Assembly: GCA_902477075.1 (NCBI GenBank)
Contig: CABSFU010000003.1
Span: 46,681 to 110,680, forward strand
DNA length: 64,000 bases
Direction of reading: 5' to 3'
Source: UMGS1498 sp900552335
GTDB taxonomy: Bacteria; Bacillota_I; Bacilli_A; RF39; UBA660
Both the position numbers and the translations under genes were made by a program. Positions 1 through 7,428 of this stretch are shown here, one piece after another (position 1 is the stretch's first letter; each line of letters opens with the position of its first letter). The notes beneath the pieces are model-generated. The model did not search any database, had not been told where the DNA came from, and was given only the letters and a program-made list of their open reading frames with translations.

Positions 1-1894
1 ACGTTTTTGGAGCATTTGTTTCTTCTTTTTCTAAGTATTCTTCATTGATTTCATTGATGAATCGACTTGGAGGATTATAACTAATATCCCCAAAAATCAT
101 TCTTTTTCTAGCATTTGTTAAATACAATTTCTTCTTTGCTCTAGTTACTGCTACATAGCATAAACGTCTTTCTTCTTCTATTTGTTCACTATCTAATAAT
201 GAATTACGGTGTGGGAAAAGAGTTTCTTCCATCCCCATTAAGAAAACATAGTCAAATTCTAGTCCTTTTGCGGAATGAATTGTCATTAAAGTAATAACAT
301 CTTTATTATCTTTATGTTCTTCTATATCTGATACTAAACTAATAGAATCCAAAAATTCATCTAATGATATGATACCATATTTATCTTCAAAATTTCTAGC
401 TACTGTTTTAAATTCATTTAAGTTTTCTAGTCTTATTTCAGCTTCTATCGTTTTTTCGTTTTCTAATTCTTGTTTTAAACCTGTTTCATTTAAAATGTAA
501 TCAATCAATTCTGTTAGGGATAATTCTTCTTGTTTTTGCTTAATTTTTTCTATAATATTTTTAAATTGTAATTCTTTTCCACTATCAATTGCTTCATAAA
601 TCGATTTATTTTCACTAATTGCTTTTAGTGTCAAATTTTCAATTGTTTTTAAACCAATTCCTCTTTTAGGAGTATTAATAATACGAAGTAAACTAATATC
701 ATCATGTGGATTATAAATTAATTTTAAATAAGATATTAAATCTTTAATTTCTTTTCTATTATAGAAATAAAAACTTCCTACCACTTTATAAGGAATATTA
801 TGATGTAATAGTTCTTCTTCTATGATACGAGATTGTGCATTCGTACGATATAGTACAGCAATATTACTTTTTTCTACTCCATTATCAATCAGTTTTTGAA
901 TTTCATTTTTAACATAATTTGCTTCATCTTTTTCATTTTCTGCTTTATGATATGTTATTTTTTCACCATCATTATTTTGAGTCCATAGATTTTTTTCTTT
1001 TCTTTGTTTATTATTTTTAATAATATCATTTGCTACATTTAAAATGCATTTCGTAGAACGATAATTTTCTTCTAATAAAATTGTTTTATTATTTGGATAA
1101 TCTTTTTCAAAATTTAGTATATTCTTGTAATTGGCGCCCCTAAAAGCATAAATACTTTGATCAATATCACCTACCACAAAAATATTTTTATATTTCGCAC
1201 TTAATAATTTAGATAACATATATTGAGCATAATTGGTATCTTGATACTCATCAATTAAGATATATTCAAATCTATCTTGATATTTTGATAGGATATCAGG
1301 ATTATTTTTAAATAAAATAATCGGTAACATCAATAAATCATCAAAGTCTAAAGAATTTCCTAATTTTAGTCTCTTTTCGTAATTTAAATACACTTCATAT
1401 ACCTTTTTTTCAAATTCTGTTAGAGCATATTTTTCATATGATTTTGCGTCTATCAATTCGTTTTTAGCGGAACTTATAGCATTTCTAATAGCTCTTGGAT
1501 TAAAGGCTTTATCATCTATTCCTTTTTCTTTCATTATTTTTTTAATTAATGTTAAGACATCTTCACTATCTAAAATTGTAAAATTAGATTGATAATTTAA
1601 TTTTTCACAATTTTCTCTGATAAATAGAAGTCCTAAGGAATGATAAGTAGAAATTTGAATTTTATTTGAATTCTCCACCATTTTAGAAATTCTTTCTTTC
1701 ATTTCAGTTGCCGCTTTATTGGTAAAAGTGATGGCTAAAATGTTTCTAGGATTAACCCCTTTTTCATTGATTAAATAAGCTACCCTTGTTGTAAGGACTT
1801 TTGTTTTACCACTTCCAGCACCGGCTAGTACTAAAACCGCACCTTCTGTTTCTTTTACAGCTTCCTTTTGTTTTTCATTTAAATTATCTAACAT
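1..1894 (-). CDS. pcrA: ATP-dependent DNA helicase PcrA/UvrD (C-terminus cut by window edge)
   Basis: Superfamily 1A 3'-5' DNA helicase for repair and replication fork maintenance. The reading frame starts at an ATG at 1894 and runs to the window edge without a stop, giving about 631 residues; the family is usually 720-750, so roughly 100 C-terminal residues lie outside. Seen: an N-terminal MLDNLNEKQKEA start, a Walker A GAGSGKT within the first 40 residues, a DEYQDTN helicase motif II, a VGDIDQSIYAFRGA motif III, and the PcrA-typical INTPKRGIG segment (near 650-680). The fic gene upstream overlaps its start by 11 bp, so the two are probably co-transcribed. UvrD is the close alternative name; PcrA is preferred because this is a Gram-positive genome. 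Confidence 0.93.
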   Translation of the reverse strand, partial: MLDNLNEKQKEAVKETEGAVLVLAGAGSGKTKVLTTRVAYLINEKGVNPRNILAITFTNKAATEMKERISKMVENSNKIQISTYHSLGLLFIRENCEKLNYQSNFTILDSEDVLTLIKKIMKEKGIDDKAFNPRAIRNAISSAKNELIDAKSYEKYALTEFEKKVYEVYLNYEKRLKLGNSLDFDDLLMLPIILFKNNPDILSKYQDRFEYILIDEYQDTNYAQYMLSKLLSAKYKNIFVVGDIDQSIYAFRGANYKNILNFEKDYPNNKTILLEENYRSTKCILNVANDIIKNNKQRKEKNLWTQNNDGEKITYHKAENEKDEANYVKNEIQKLIDNGVEKSNIAVLYRTNAQSRIIEEELLHHNIPYKVVGSFYFYNRKEIKDLISYLKLIYNPHDDISLLRIINTPKRGIGLKTIENLTLKAISENKSIYEAIDSGKELQFKNIIEKIKQKQEELSLTELIDYILNETGLKQELENEKTIEAEIRLENLNEFKTVARNFEDKYGIISLDEFLDSISLVSDIEEHKDNKDVITLMTIHSAKGLEFDYVFLMGMEETLFPHRNSLLDSEQIEEERRLCYVAVTRAKKKLYLTNARKRMIFGDISYNPPSRFINEINEEYLEKEETNAPKT

Positions 1895-2600
1895 GATGTT
1901 CACCATTTTCTTTTTCATATTCAACTAAACATTGAGCAATAGCTTGTCTTAAAAGTGGTAGACTATCTTTTTGCTTTTGTGAATCCGTCGAAGTATTCCA
2001 AATGACTGCTCTTGTAAAATTATCTCGACATTCATCTGTTAAATTGCCATATTCCAATCTATAGTGACCAAAATCAAATAAAAGCTGATCCATTAATTCT
2101 ACATATTCTCTTAAAAATTCTCTTAATGTTCTACTATTTCCTTCACGAAAAGGATGAATATAGTATAATTCCATATAATTATCTGCTAGAAAATCTAATA
2201 ATTGGTCTTTGGATTTTAATTTTACAGCTTGTTTTTTCATAAGTTTTAATCGTTCATTTAAAGCATCATATATAAAATCTGGATTACAATATATTCGGAT
2301 TCCTTCTTCACCCTCTATTTCATCATTTGTTTTATTGGTAAATTCTTCTCTTAATTTACCAGCAAATGGATATAAACTTTCAAATAAATATCGATGAATA
2401 GCAAGATAATGGTTATAAGTAAGATCTCTTTTGAAGTCTCCTTTTCCTAAAATTAACTCTGTTAAGTTGTAATTTACTAGCATTTTTTCTAATTGAAGTA
2501 ATTCTTTTTTATCCATAATATTTCTGTTATTAATCAAAACAGAAGTACCTGGATAACAATAAATAGATTGATTACTTGGATTTATCTCTTTGGTTTTCAT
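1884..2600 (-). CDS. Fic/DOC family protein (probable AMP-transferase toxin)
   Basis: Fic-domain protein of 238 residues. Fic enzymes usually transfer AMP from ATP to a hydroxyl side chain of a target protein. The catalytic loop is HPFREGNSRTLREF near residue 149; the canonical form is HxFx(D/E)GNGRxxR, so here Ser replaces the second Gly while the catalytic His, acidic residue, Asn and both Arg are kept. The N-terminal YCYPGTSVLIN segment is typical of Firmicute Fic proteins with a substrate flap. The start ATG lies inside the upstream small gene (29 bp overlap) and has only a weak ribosome site, suggesting translational coupling. The gene then overlaps pcrA. The target is unknown. Confidence 0.88.
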   Translation of the reverse strand: MKTKEINPSNQSIYCYPGTSVLINNRNIMDKKELLQLEKMLVNYNLTELILGKGDFKRDLTYNHYLAIHRYLFESLYPFAGKLREEFTNKTNDEIEGEEGIRIYCNPDFIYDALNERLKLMKKQAVKLKSKDQLLDFLADNYMELYYIHPFREGNSRTLREFLREYVELMDQLLFDFGHYRLEYGNLTDECRDNFTRAVIWNTSTDSQKQKDSLPLLRQAIAQCLVEYEKENGEHHVR

Positions 2601-2769
2601 CTTTTATTTGTTCTGTTAATTCATATAAACTAGTAAAAAAACTTTTTCCTGTTATTTTAGCATTTAAAATAGCCTGATTAATAATATCTACTTCATTTTG
2701 ATTTAAAGGTGTTTGATCAATTGACGAATTTGCATTTGCTTCTTTTAATGCTTGATTAAATTTATCCAT
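2572..2769 (-). CDS. Probable Fic antitoxin (small helical protein)
   Basis: A 65-residue protein with a strong AAGGAGG site before its ATG, overlapping the fic start by 29 bp. Class I Fic antitoxins are small helical proteins encoded just upstream of the toxin that insert a (S/T)xxxE(G/N) motif into the ATP pocket. The residues around positions 14-19, NSSIDQ, occupy the expected place before a helix (residues 23-40) but match the motif only loosely: N for S/T, D for E and Q for G/N. The assignment rests mainly on gene order, size and overlap. The protein has no other recognisable domain. Toxin and antitoxin probably share one transcript. Confidence 0.6.
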   Translation of the reverse strand: MDKFNQALKEANANSSIDQTPLNQNEVDIINQAILNAKITGKSFFTSLYELTEQIKDENQRDKSK

Positions 2770-2778
2770 AGTTCCTCC

Positions 2779-3258
2779 TTATATATTATCAATATAGTTT
2801 TCTAAATTTTTGATTATTTTTTTATTATTACTAATATATTTTTTAGGTTTAAATTCTTTTAATTCTTCCCATTTTTCTTTCAAATCTTTTATATCAATAC
2901 AACTAAGTATATAACCCATATCAGTAAATTTTTCTGTTATTTGAAGTTGGTGATCATTTTCATGTTCATCATATTTTGCTTGTCTTGGTACTACTAGAAC
3001 TTTTTTGTTTTTTTGGAGTGAATCTAAAATGGAACCTACTCCACCATGAGTAATAACATAGTCACATTTTTTTATGTAATCATTAAATGTTTTCATATCC
3101 AGATAATCATGTATTTCCATGTATTTGCTTTTAAATATCGTAGATCCTGCTTGTACAATTACTTGTTCTGTTATATTTCCTTTTTTTATTTCTTTTTCTA
3201 ATGCTTTCAGTAATCTAGTAAAGGGTTTATCTTGCGTTCCTAATATAACGAAAATCAA
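2779..3258 (-). CDS. pssE: Glycosyltransferase subunit PssE-like (Alg13/GT28 C-terminal domain)
   Basis: Catalytic half of a split GT28-type glycosyltransferase, the bacterial counterpart of Alg13; it binds the nucleotide sugar and works with the membrane-docked PssD/Alg14 half encoded immediately upstream. Visible motifs are the N-terminal FVILGTQDKPF and the donor-binding THGGVGSILD loop, then VVPRQAKYDEHENDHQLQ. I place the start at a TTG at 3258: the frame is open further upstream, but GGGGGTGG sits at the right distance before this TTG and MIFVILGTQ is the usual family N-terminus. The TTG shares TTGA with the pssD stop, so translation is probably coupled. The protein is then 159 residues, the normal size. 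Confidence 0.82.
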   Translation of the reverse strand: MIFVILGTQDKPFTRLLKALEKEIKKGNITEQVIVQAGSTIFKSKYMEIHDYLDMKTFNDYIKKCDYVITHGGVGSILDSLQKNKKVLVVPRQAKYDEHENDHQLQITEKFTDMGYILSCIDIKDLKEKWEELKEFKPKKYISNNKKIIKNLENYIDNI

Positions 3259-3725
3259 AATATCCACCCCCAACAAACAGCTTTTGGATATAATTTTAAC
3301 ATTTCTTCCCACTGTACAATAAATAAATCTGCAAATTTGTAGATTAACCTTCCTGTCATGGTTTTTGTATTGATATTGGCAAACGTTTCAATATAGATAA
3401 TTTTACTTCTACCTAGCTTTCCAATACAGCACATAGGGCCTGCTGTATGGGCTCCTGTTGTAATAATAACATCTGGTCTAATTAGTAAATAATAATATAA
3501 ACTTTTAAAGCAATTATATAATAATTTGAATGGATAAGTAAACGGTTTATGTTTTGTTCCATAGACTAAAAAGTGAATTTTGTTTCCATATTCTTCTTTT
3601 AATTTTAAATTCGATTTTGTCTTTTCTGTAATAATATAAGAATCATATTTTTCAAACATTGGTTTTAATTGCAATAATTCGTTTAAATGACCACCTGTTG
3701 AAGAAATGAATAATACCTTTTTCAT
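3255..3725 (-). CDS. pssD: Glycosyltransferase subunit PssD-like (Alg14 family)
   Basis: Membrane-associated partner of PssE, homologous to Alg14, which recruits the catalytic subunit to the lipid-linked acceptor. The 156-residue protein starts MKKVLFISSTGGHLNELL, the family's N-terminal nucleotide-fold signature. It continues with IITTGAHTAGPM and IYIETFANINTKTMTGRL, both typical of Alg14/PssD/EpsE proteins. The start has a good GGAGG site. The TGA stop overlaps the TTG start of pssE, making a two-gene unit. In related bacteria this pair acts early in capsule or exopolysaccharide repeat assembly; here it sits alone, about 30 kb from the main polysaccharide cluster. Confidence 0.87.
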   Translation of the reverse strand: MKKVLFISSTGGHLNELLQLKPMFEKYDSYIITEKTKSNLKLKEEYGNKIHFLVYGTKHKPFTYPFKLLYNCFKSLYYYLLIRPDVIITTGAHTAGPMCCIGKLGRSKIIYIETFANINTKTMTGRLIYKFADLFIVQWEEMLKLYPKAVCWGWIF

Positions 3726-3797
3726 GTTATTCCTCCATTCAAATTCTTTTATTTATTATATCATGTTTTCTGTATTCATCATAGTTTTAAAAAGAAA

Positions 3798-3820
3798 AAA
3801 GAGATTTTTCATCTCTTAAA
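3798..3820 (-). terminator. Intrinsic terminator after the 249-residue protein gene
   Basis: On the minus strand AAGAGAT-GAAA-ATCTCTT forms a hairpin followed by a run of T. The stem begins within the last codons of the gene ending at 3816. Confidence 0.75.
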
Positions 3821-4565
3821 ATTTCCAAACATCATCATCTTCTGTATCTTCATTTAGTTCTTTATCTAAACTTTCAATACTTGGAAGATCTATTTCAGGA
3901 ATATCTTCTGATTCTTCTTTTTTATCTGATTTTTCTTTTTTATCTGATTCTTTCTTTTCCTCCGGTGTTTCAAATATGTATTCTTCTTGTGGTTTTTCTT
4001 CCATTTCTTTTTTTGGTTCTTCTGGTACTTCTAAAGCTGGCTCTTCCATTGGTTCAAATAAATCAGATTTTGGTTGTTCTTCTAAAGTAGGATTTTCTTC
4101 TACTACATTTTGTTCAACTGATCGTTCTTCTGGAGCAGATAATGTTTCATTAGATGGCACATCTTCACTGCTTGTTTCTACTTCTGGTTGATTCACTTCT
4201 GCTTTTTCTTGTTCTAAAGCTTCTTTTTGTTGTCTTTTTTCTTCTTCTCTTGCTCTTTTTGCTTCTTCTTTTTGACGTTTTGCTTCTTCTTTGGCTTTTC
4301 TAGCTTCCTCTTTTTGTGCCTGTCTCAAAGCTTTTTTATCTATTTTTTCAGGTTCTTCTACCATAGAGTTTGGTGTTACTGTATCATCTACGAATTCATC
4401 TGTATCAAATGCAGGTTCTACCTTTTCTTTTTTTTGTTTTTTGATACTTTCTTTTCCGAAATCTGTTTTATCAGCAATGTAACCGATAATAGTCATTAAT
4501 ACAACAATGCCAATAATAATGATCCAAATATAATTTTCCACCATAAAATTTAATAATAGTTCCAT
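3816..4565 (-). CDS. Membrane-anchored charged low-complexity protein, function unknown
   Basis: A 249-residue protein with one N-terminal transmembrane helix (about residues 10-28, IWIIIIGIVVLMTIIGYI). A Lys/Glu-rich predicted coiled coil follows (about residues 75-125, repeats of EEAKRxKEEAKR), then an acidic Pro/Glu/Ser-rich tail ending DDDVWKF. The start has an AAGGAGG site. No enzymatic motif is visible. The N-terminal signal anchor and cytosol-like charged tail could suit a structural or division-associated protein, but that is speculation. It is flanked by trmL and the pssDE pair and ends in its own terminator. Antisense open frames here are artefacts of the Glu/Lys codon bias. Confidence 0.8.
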   Translation of the reverse strand: MELLLNFMVENYIWIIIIGIVVLMTIIGYIADKTDFGKESIKKQKKEKVEPAFDTDEFVDDTVTPNSMVEEPEKIDKKALRQAQKEEARKAKEEAKRQKEEAKRAREEEKRQQKEALEQEKAEVNQPEVETSSEDVPSNETLSAPEERSVEQNVVEENPTLEEQPKSDLFEPMEEPALEVPEEPKKEMEEKPQEEYIFETPEEKKESDKKEKSDKKEESEDIPEIDLPSIESLDKELNEDTEDDDVWKF

Positions 4566-4627
4566 ATAATCCTCCTTATTCTTATATTAATATATTATCA
4601 TTATTTAGATTTGTTTACAATAGTTTT

Positions 4628-5134
4628 TTATTCTTCCAAATAATTTTCACCTTTAAATGGTTCAGCTCTAAGCAAATCTTTATAATCTTGTTGTCTTAGT
4701 GCTTCATAGACCAATATAGCAACCGTATTCGACAGGTTCAAAGCTCTAACATTAGATGTCATAGGAATACGCATACAATGTTCTAAATCTTTTTTTAATA
4801 TTTCTTTTGGAATACCAGTACTTTCTTTTCCAAAAATAAAGTAAATGTTTTCCTTTTTATTACTATAATCAAATGTAGTATGTGGTTTCTTACCATACCT
4901 GGTTAAATAATAGTAAGTTCCTTTATTTTTAGACACAAAATCATCAAAATTTTCATAAACCGTAATATCACATTTATCAAAATAATTTACAGCACACCTT
5001 TTTAAATATTTTTCTTCTAATGAAAAACCAAGGGGTTTAATTAAATGAAGTTTTGTGGCAGTTGCTACACAGGTGCGAATAATATTTCCTGTATTAGCTG
5101 GTATTTCTGGTTCAAATAATACAACGTTTATCAT
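4628..5134 (-). CDS. trmL: tRNA (cytidine/uridine(34)-2'-O)-methyltransferase TrmL
   Basis: SPOUT-superfamily methyltransferase that 2'-O-methylates the wobble base of tRNA-Leu isoacceptors with S-adenosylmethionine. All family landmarks are visible in 168 residues: N-terminal NVVLFEPEIPANTGNIIRTC, the mid motif FGKESTGIP, and the C-terminal knot RIPMTSNVRALNLSNTVAI. Length is normal (about 155-170). The start has a GGGAGG site. Interestingly, two substrate-type tRNA-Leu genes (CAA and UAA) are in this window. The family assignment is firm; the exact substrate is taken from characterised TrmL proteins. Confidence 0.94.
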   Translation of the reverse strand: MINVVLFEPEIPANTGNIIRTCVATATKLHLIKPLGFSLEEKYLKRCAVNYFDKCDITVYENFDDFVSKNKGTYYYLTRYGKKPHTTFDYSNKKENIYFIFGKESTGIPKEILKKDLEHCMRIPMTSNVRALNLSNTVAILVYEALRQQDYKDLLRAEPFKGENYLEE

Positions 5135-5175
5135 AATATCCTCCCTTACAAAGAAAAAACTTAAATTAATAAGTT

Positions 5176-6141
5176 TTAATAATATTCACTGGCTCCTTTT
5201 ATTTCTTCTACTGTTACAACAGGTAATTCTATTCCAAGTTCATTTGTATATTTTTTAAATTTTTCTCTAAATAGGTTTAACTCTTTTACAATACTATCTG
5301 GATAAATTCTCTTGCTTGTTTTAATAGCATTATAAACATCTAATATAGTAACTTCATTTCTATTTTCAAATAGAGCATTTGAAAAAGATGCTTGTAAAAC
5401 AGAAAAAGAAATATCTGGATACATAGCAGATAAGCCATATACACGTTTAAATTCAGAAGTTGCACTTACAATAGATTCTATTAATAATTGTCTTAAATAC
5501 TCATTCTGAACAAATTTACAGTTCGTTTGTTTTTCTATTTTAGGAATTGTTCCTAATAAAATTTGAACCGTTACCGCTTCGCTTGGCTCTAATACTTCGA
5601 TACGTTCAAAACGTCTTAGAAACGCTCTATCACGAATCACATAAGTTTCATATTCTTCTGTTGTGGTTGCTCCAATTGCTTTGATATCTCCACGATCTAG
5701 TCCAGGTTTTAAAATATTTGCTAGATCCATTGGATTTTCTTTGGTTTGACCCATTAACGTATGAATTTCATCAATAAATAAAATGATTTTTTCTAATCCT
5801 TTAATTTCTTCCATTAAAAGAGAAATAACCATTTCTTCTCTCCCATTTATTGTTATTTTTCCCTGTAGAGAAGTTGAGTTTAATTTAATTATTTTATATC
5901 CTTGTAAAGCAACTGGGACTTCATTTTTTTGAATTAAATACGCAAGTCCCTCTACAATAGCTGTTTTACCAATTCCGGCTTTTCCAACTAATAATCCTGA
6001 TTTTTCAGGTGTAAGTAAAACGAGAATTAGTTTTTTGATTTCTTCTTCTCTTGCAATAGCTGGGTTAGTAATATAAGTTTTAGCAGTTAAATCTTCTCCA
6101 TATGTGTCAATTACACTAAATGTTTGAAATAATTCTTCCAT
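5176..6141 (-). CDS. Single-AAA-domain Clp/Hsp100-type ATPase
   Basis: A 321-residue protein that matches the first AAA+ module (D1) of ClpA/ClpB/ClpC. It has Walker A GKAGIGKT near residue 54, a pore-region RGEM-like INGREEM segment, Walker B ILFIDEIH, GATTTEEY (sensor 1), and the arginine-finger region RDRAFLRRFERIEV. The Clp N-domain, second AAA module and ClpP-binding loop are all absent, so it is unlikely to be a full disaggregase or protease chaperone. The stop of the upstream thioredoxin-like gene overlaps its ATG by one base (TAATG), indicating tight coupling. A role in handling proteins linked to that redox lipoprotein is only a guess. Confidence 0.82.
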   Translation of the reverse strand: MEELFQTFSVIDTYGEDLTAKTYITNPAIAREEEIKKLILVLLTPEKSGLLVGKAGIGKTAIVEGLAYLIQKNEVPVALQGYKIIKLNSTSLQGKITINGREEMVISLLMEEIKGLEKIILFIDEIHTLMGQTKENPMDLANILKPGLDRGDIKAIGATTTEEYETYVIRDRAFLRRFERIEVLEPSEAVTVQILLGTIPKIEKQTNCKFVQNEYLRQLLIESIVSATSEFKRVYGLSAMYPDISFSVLQASFSNALFENRNEVTILDVYNAIKTSKRIYPDSIVKELNLFREKFKKYTNELGIELPVVTVEEIKGASEYY

Positions 6142-6608
6142 TATTTATTTTCCTCTAAATAATTATAACGAACTAGGAAATCAACAACAGATTGTTCATC
6201 TTTAGAACCTACTAATTTTTTAGATTGTGTTACTCCCTCTTTGAACACTACCGTTGTAGGTGTTCCTGTAACAAATGTTTTGTTTGAAATTTTAGAGTAT
6301 TCCTCTTCTGATAATTCAGCAAGGTTAATCGAATATACCTCTAAATGATAGTAAGAAATTACTTTGTTTAATATTGGCTCAAAATCTTCACAATGAGAAC
6401 ATCCTGTTTGCCACATTAATAAAACAAAAGAATCTTTATTATTTATTTTTTGTTCATATTCCTCAAAAGATAACGCAATTGGTTCCTTTAAATTATCACT
6501 TACTTTTGTATCAGAAGATACTTTATAGTTTTTTAAAATCCCAGATTCTGTATTTGTACATCCAGTTACTAATACAATAGATAGTAATATCATTATTAAT
6601 TTTTTCAT
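6141..6608 (-). CDS. Thioredoxin-like lipoprotein with CSHC motif
   Basis: A 155-residue exported lipoprotein. The signal peptide (residues 1-16) ends in a lipobox VTGC, so Cys17 is probably lipidated. The thioredoxin fold follows: VLLMWQTGCSHCEDFEP carries a CxxC redox pair, and the cis-Pro region is GTPTTVVF. It probably acts on thiols on the outer face of the membrane. Other family members are vaguely described as thioredoxin family or bacteriocin-transport-accessory-like proteins. It overlaps the Clp-type ATPase gene by one base. Ribosome site GGTGATGAT precedes the ATG. Confidence 0.85.
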   Translation of the reverse strand: MKKLIMILLSIVLVTGCTNTESGILKNYKVSSDTKVSDNLKEPIALSFEEYEQKINNKDSFVLLMWQTGCSHCEDFEPILNKVISYYHLEVYSINLAELSEEEYSKISNKTFVTGTPTTVVFKEGVTQSKKLVGSKDEQSVVDFLVRYNYLEENK

Positions 6609-6642
6609 ATCATCACCGAATTCATTATAACTTATTTTTGTG

Positions 6643-6668
6643 AAAAAAAAAAGATAATATCTTTTAAA
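6643..6668 (-). terminator. Intrinsic terminator after the LysM gene
   Basis: Minus-strand AAAAGATA-TTA-TCTTTT followed by a run of T; the 5' arm overlaps the final codons of the LysM gene. Confidence 0.65.
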
Positions 6669-7086
6669 ATTTAATAATTTGATCTTTTACTAGATACAAA
6701 TCTTCTAAATTTTTGATATCGTCTAATTTTATATTCAAATTATTTAAAATATCGCTTATTTTTTCTTGCTCATTTGTTACATATATTTTACTATTCGGAA
6801 TCATAATTTTTTGATCAGGATAAATATAATCATTTTCATCTAATCCATTAATTTTTAGTAATGTTGGATAATCTACTTGGTAGGCTCTTGCAATTGCATA
6901 TAAATTATCCCCTTGTTTTACAATATAAGTTGTATAGTCTGATGATTCTGTATTTGGAATAATAATATAACTTCCTGGAATAACACTTTGAATTCCATTC
7001 AATTTTTCTAATGCTTCAATTGTGGTATTAAATTTTGCAGCAATATCATTTAAAGTTTCATTTCCAACTTGATAAATTTTATACAT
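6664..7086 (-). CDS. LysM repeat protein
   Basis: A 140-residue protein made almost wholly of LysM modules, which bind N-acetylglucosamine-containing glycans such as peptidoglycan. Two clear repeats are seen, at about residues 2-45 (ending VIPGSYIIIPN) and 53-98 (YIVKQGDNLYAIARAYQV ending DQKIMIPN). A third, degenerate one covers about 102-140. There is no signal peptide, so it may be a cytoplasmically made spore-associated protein of the SafA/SpoVID-type LysM class, since the organism carries spore genes. That link is inference. Ribosome site GGAAGGTGA. Confidence 0.85.
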   Translation of the reverse strand: MYKIYQVGNETLNDIAAKFNTTIEALEKLNGIQSVIPGSYIIIPNTESSDYTTYIVKQGDNLYAIARAYQVDYPTLLKINGLDENDYIYPDQKIMIPNSKIYVTNEQEKISDILNNLNIKLDDIKNLEDLYLVKDQIIKF

Positions 7087-7137
7087 ATTTCACCTTCCAA
7101 AACATTATATGCATTTTAAAATAGTTGTTTACCATTA

Positions 7138-7200
7138 ATAGACATATTTTGTGTTTATTTTAAGTCTATATCATAGCAGTTACATTTTGGTATGATAATA
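7138..7200 (+). promoter_or_regulatory. Possible promoter and operator of the RHH gene
   Basis: An extended -10 like element (TGG then TATGAT at 7191-7196) lies just upstream of the ribosome site of the RHH gene. An inverted pair ATAGAC (7138-7143) and GTCTAT (7164-7169) lies upstream. RHH proteins commonly repress their own promoter through such repeats. No good -35 box is visible. Confidence 0.3.
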
Positions 7201-7217
7201 TCGTAGGAGGTAGTACC

Positions 7218-7400
7218 ATGAAGCCAACAATATATTATACACTGAGAATCAATGAAGTGCTTCATAGCAAACTAAAGTATATTGCTAAGGAAGAAATGCG
7301 TTCCTTTAATAGTGAGCTTGAATTTATCATAAAACAATACATAAAAGAATATGAAAAGAAGCATGGAGAAATCGAAGTAATTGATGTAGGAATAAAATAG
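7218..7400 (+). CDS. Ribbon-helix-helix (Arc/CopG-like) DNA-binding protein
   Basis: A 60-residue protein with a strong AGGAGG site. Residues 4-50 fit the Arc-type ribbon-helix-helix: a short strand (IYYTLRI), then helix A (NEVLHSKLKYIAKEE) and helix B (SFNSELEFIIKQYIKEY) around the conserved R-S-x-N-x-E turn. Such proteins bind DNA as dimers and usually repress promoters. It is monocistronic, on the opposite strand to both neighbours, and is followed by its own terminator. No toxin partner is adjacent, so it is probably a stand-alone regulator. Confidence 0.82.
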   Translation: MKPTIYYTLRINEVLHSKLKYIAKEEMRSFNSELEFIIKQYIKEYEKKHGEIEVIDVGIK

Positions 7401-7428
7401 GACTATTTTGAAAATAGCCCTATTTTTA
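7393..7428. terminator. Bidirectional terminator
   Basis: AAATAGG...CCTATTT with inner complement CTATTT/AAATAG forms a long hairpin with T runs on both strands. It serves the RHH gene (+) and the 416-residue protein gene (-); both stop codons lie in or beside the stem. Confidence 0.75.

Noticed and set aside
3881..4499. Several plus-strand open frames opposite the charged membrane protein
   Set aside because: Glu and Lys codons read backwards give Phe/Leu/Ser-rich frames without stops; no ribosome sites or protein-like pattern.
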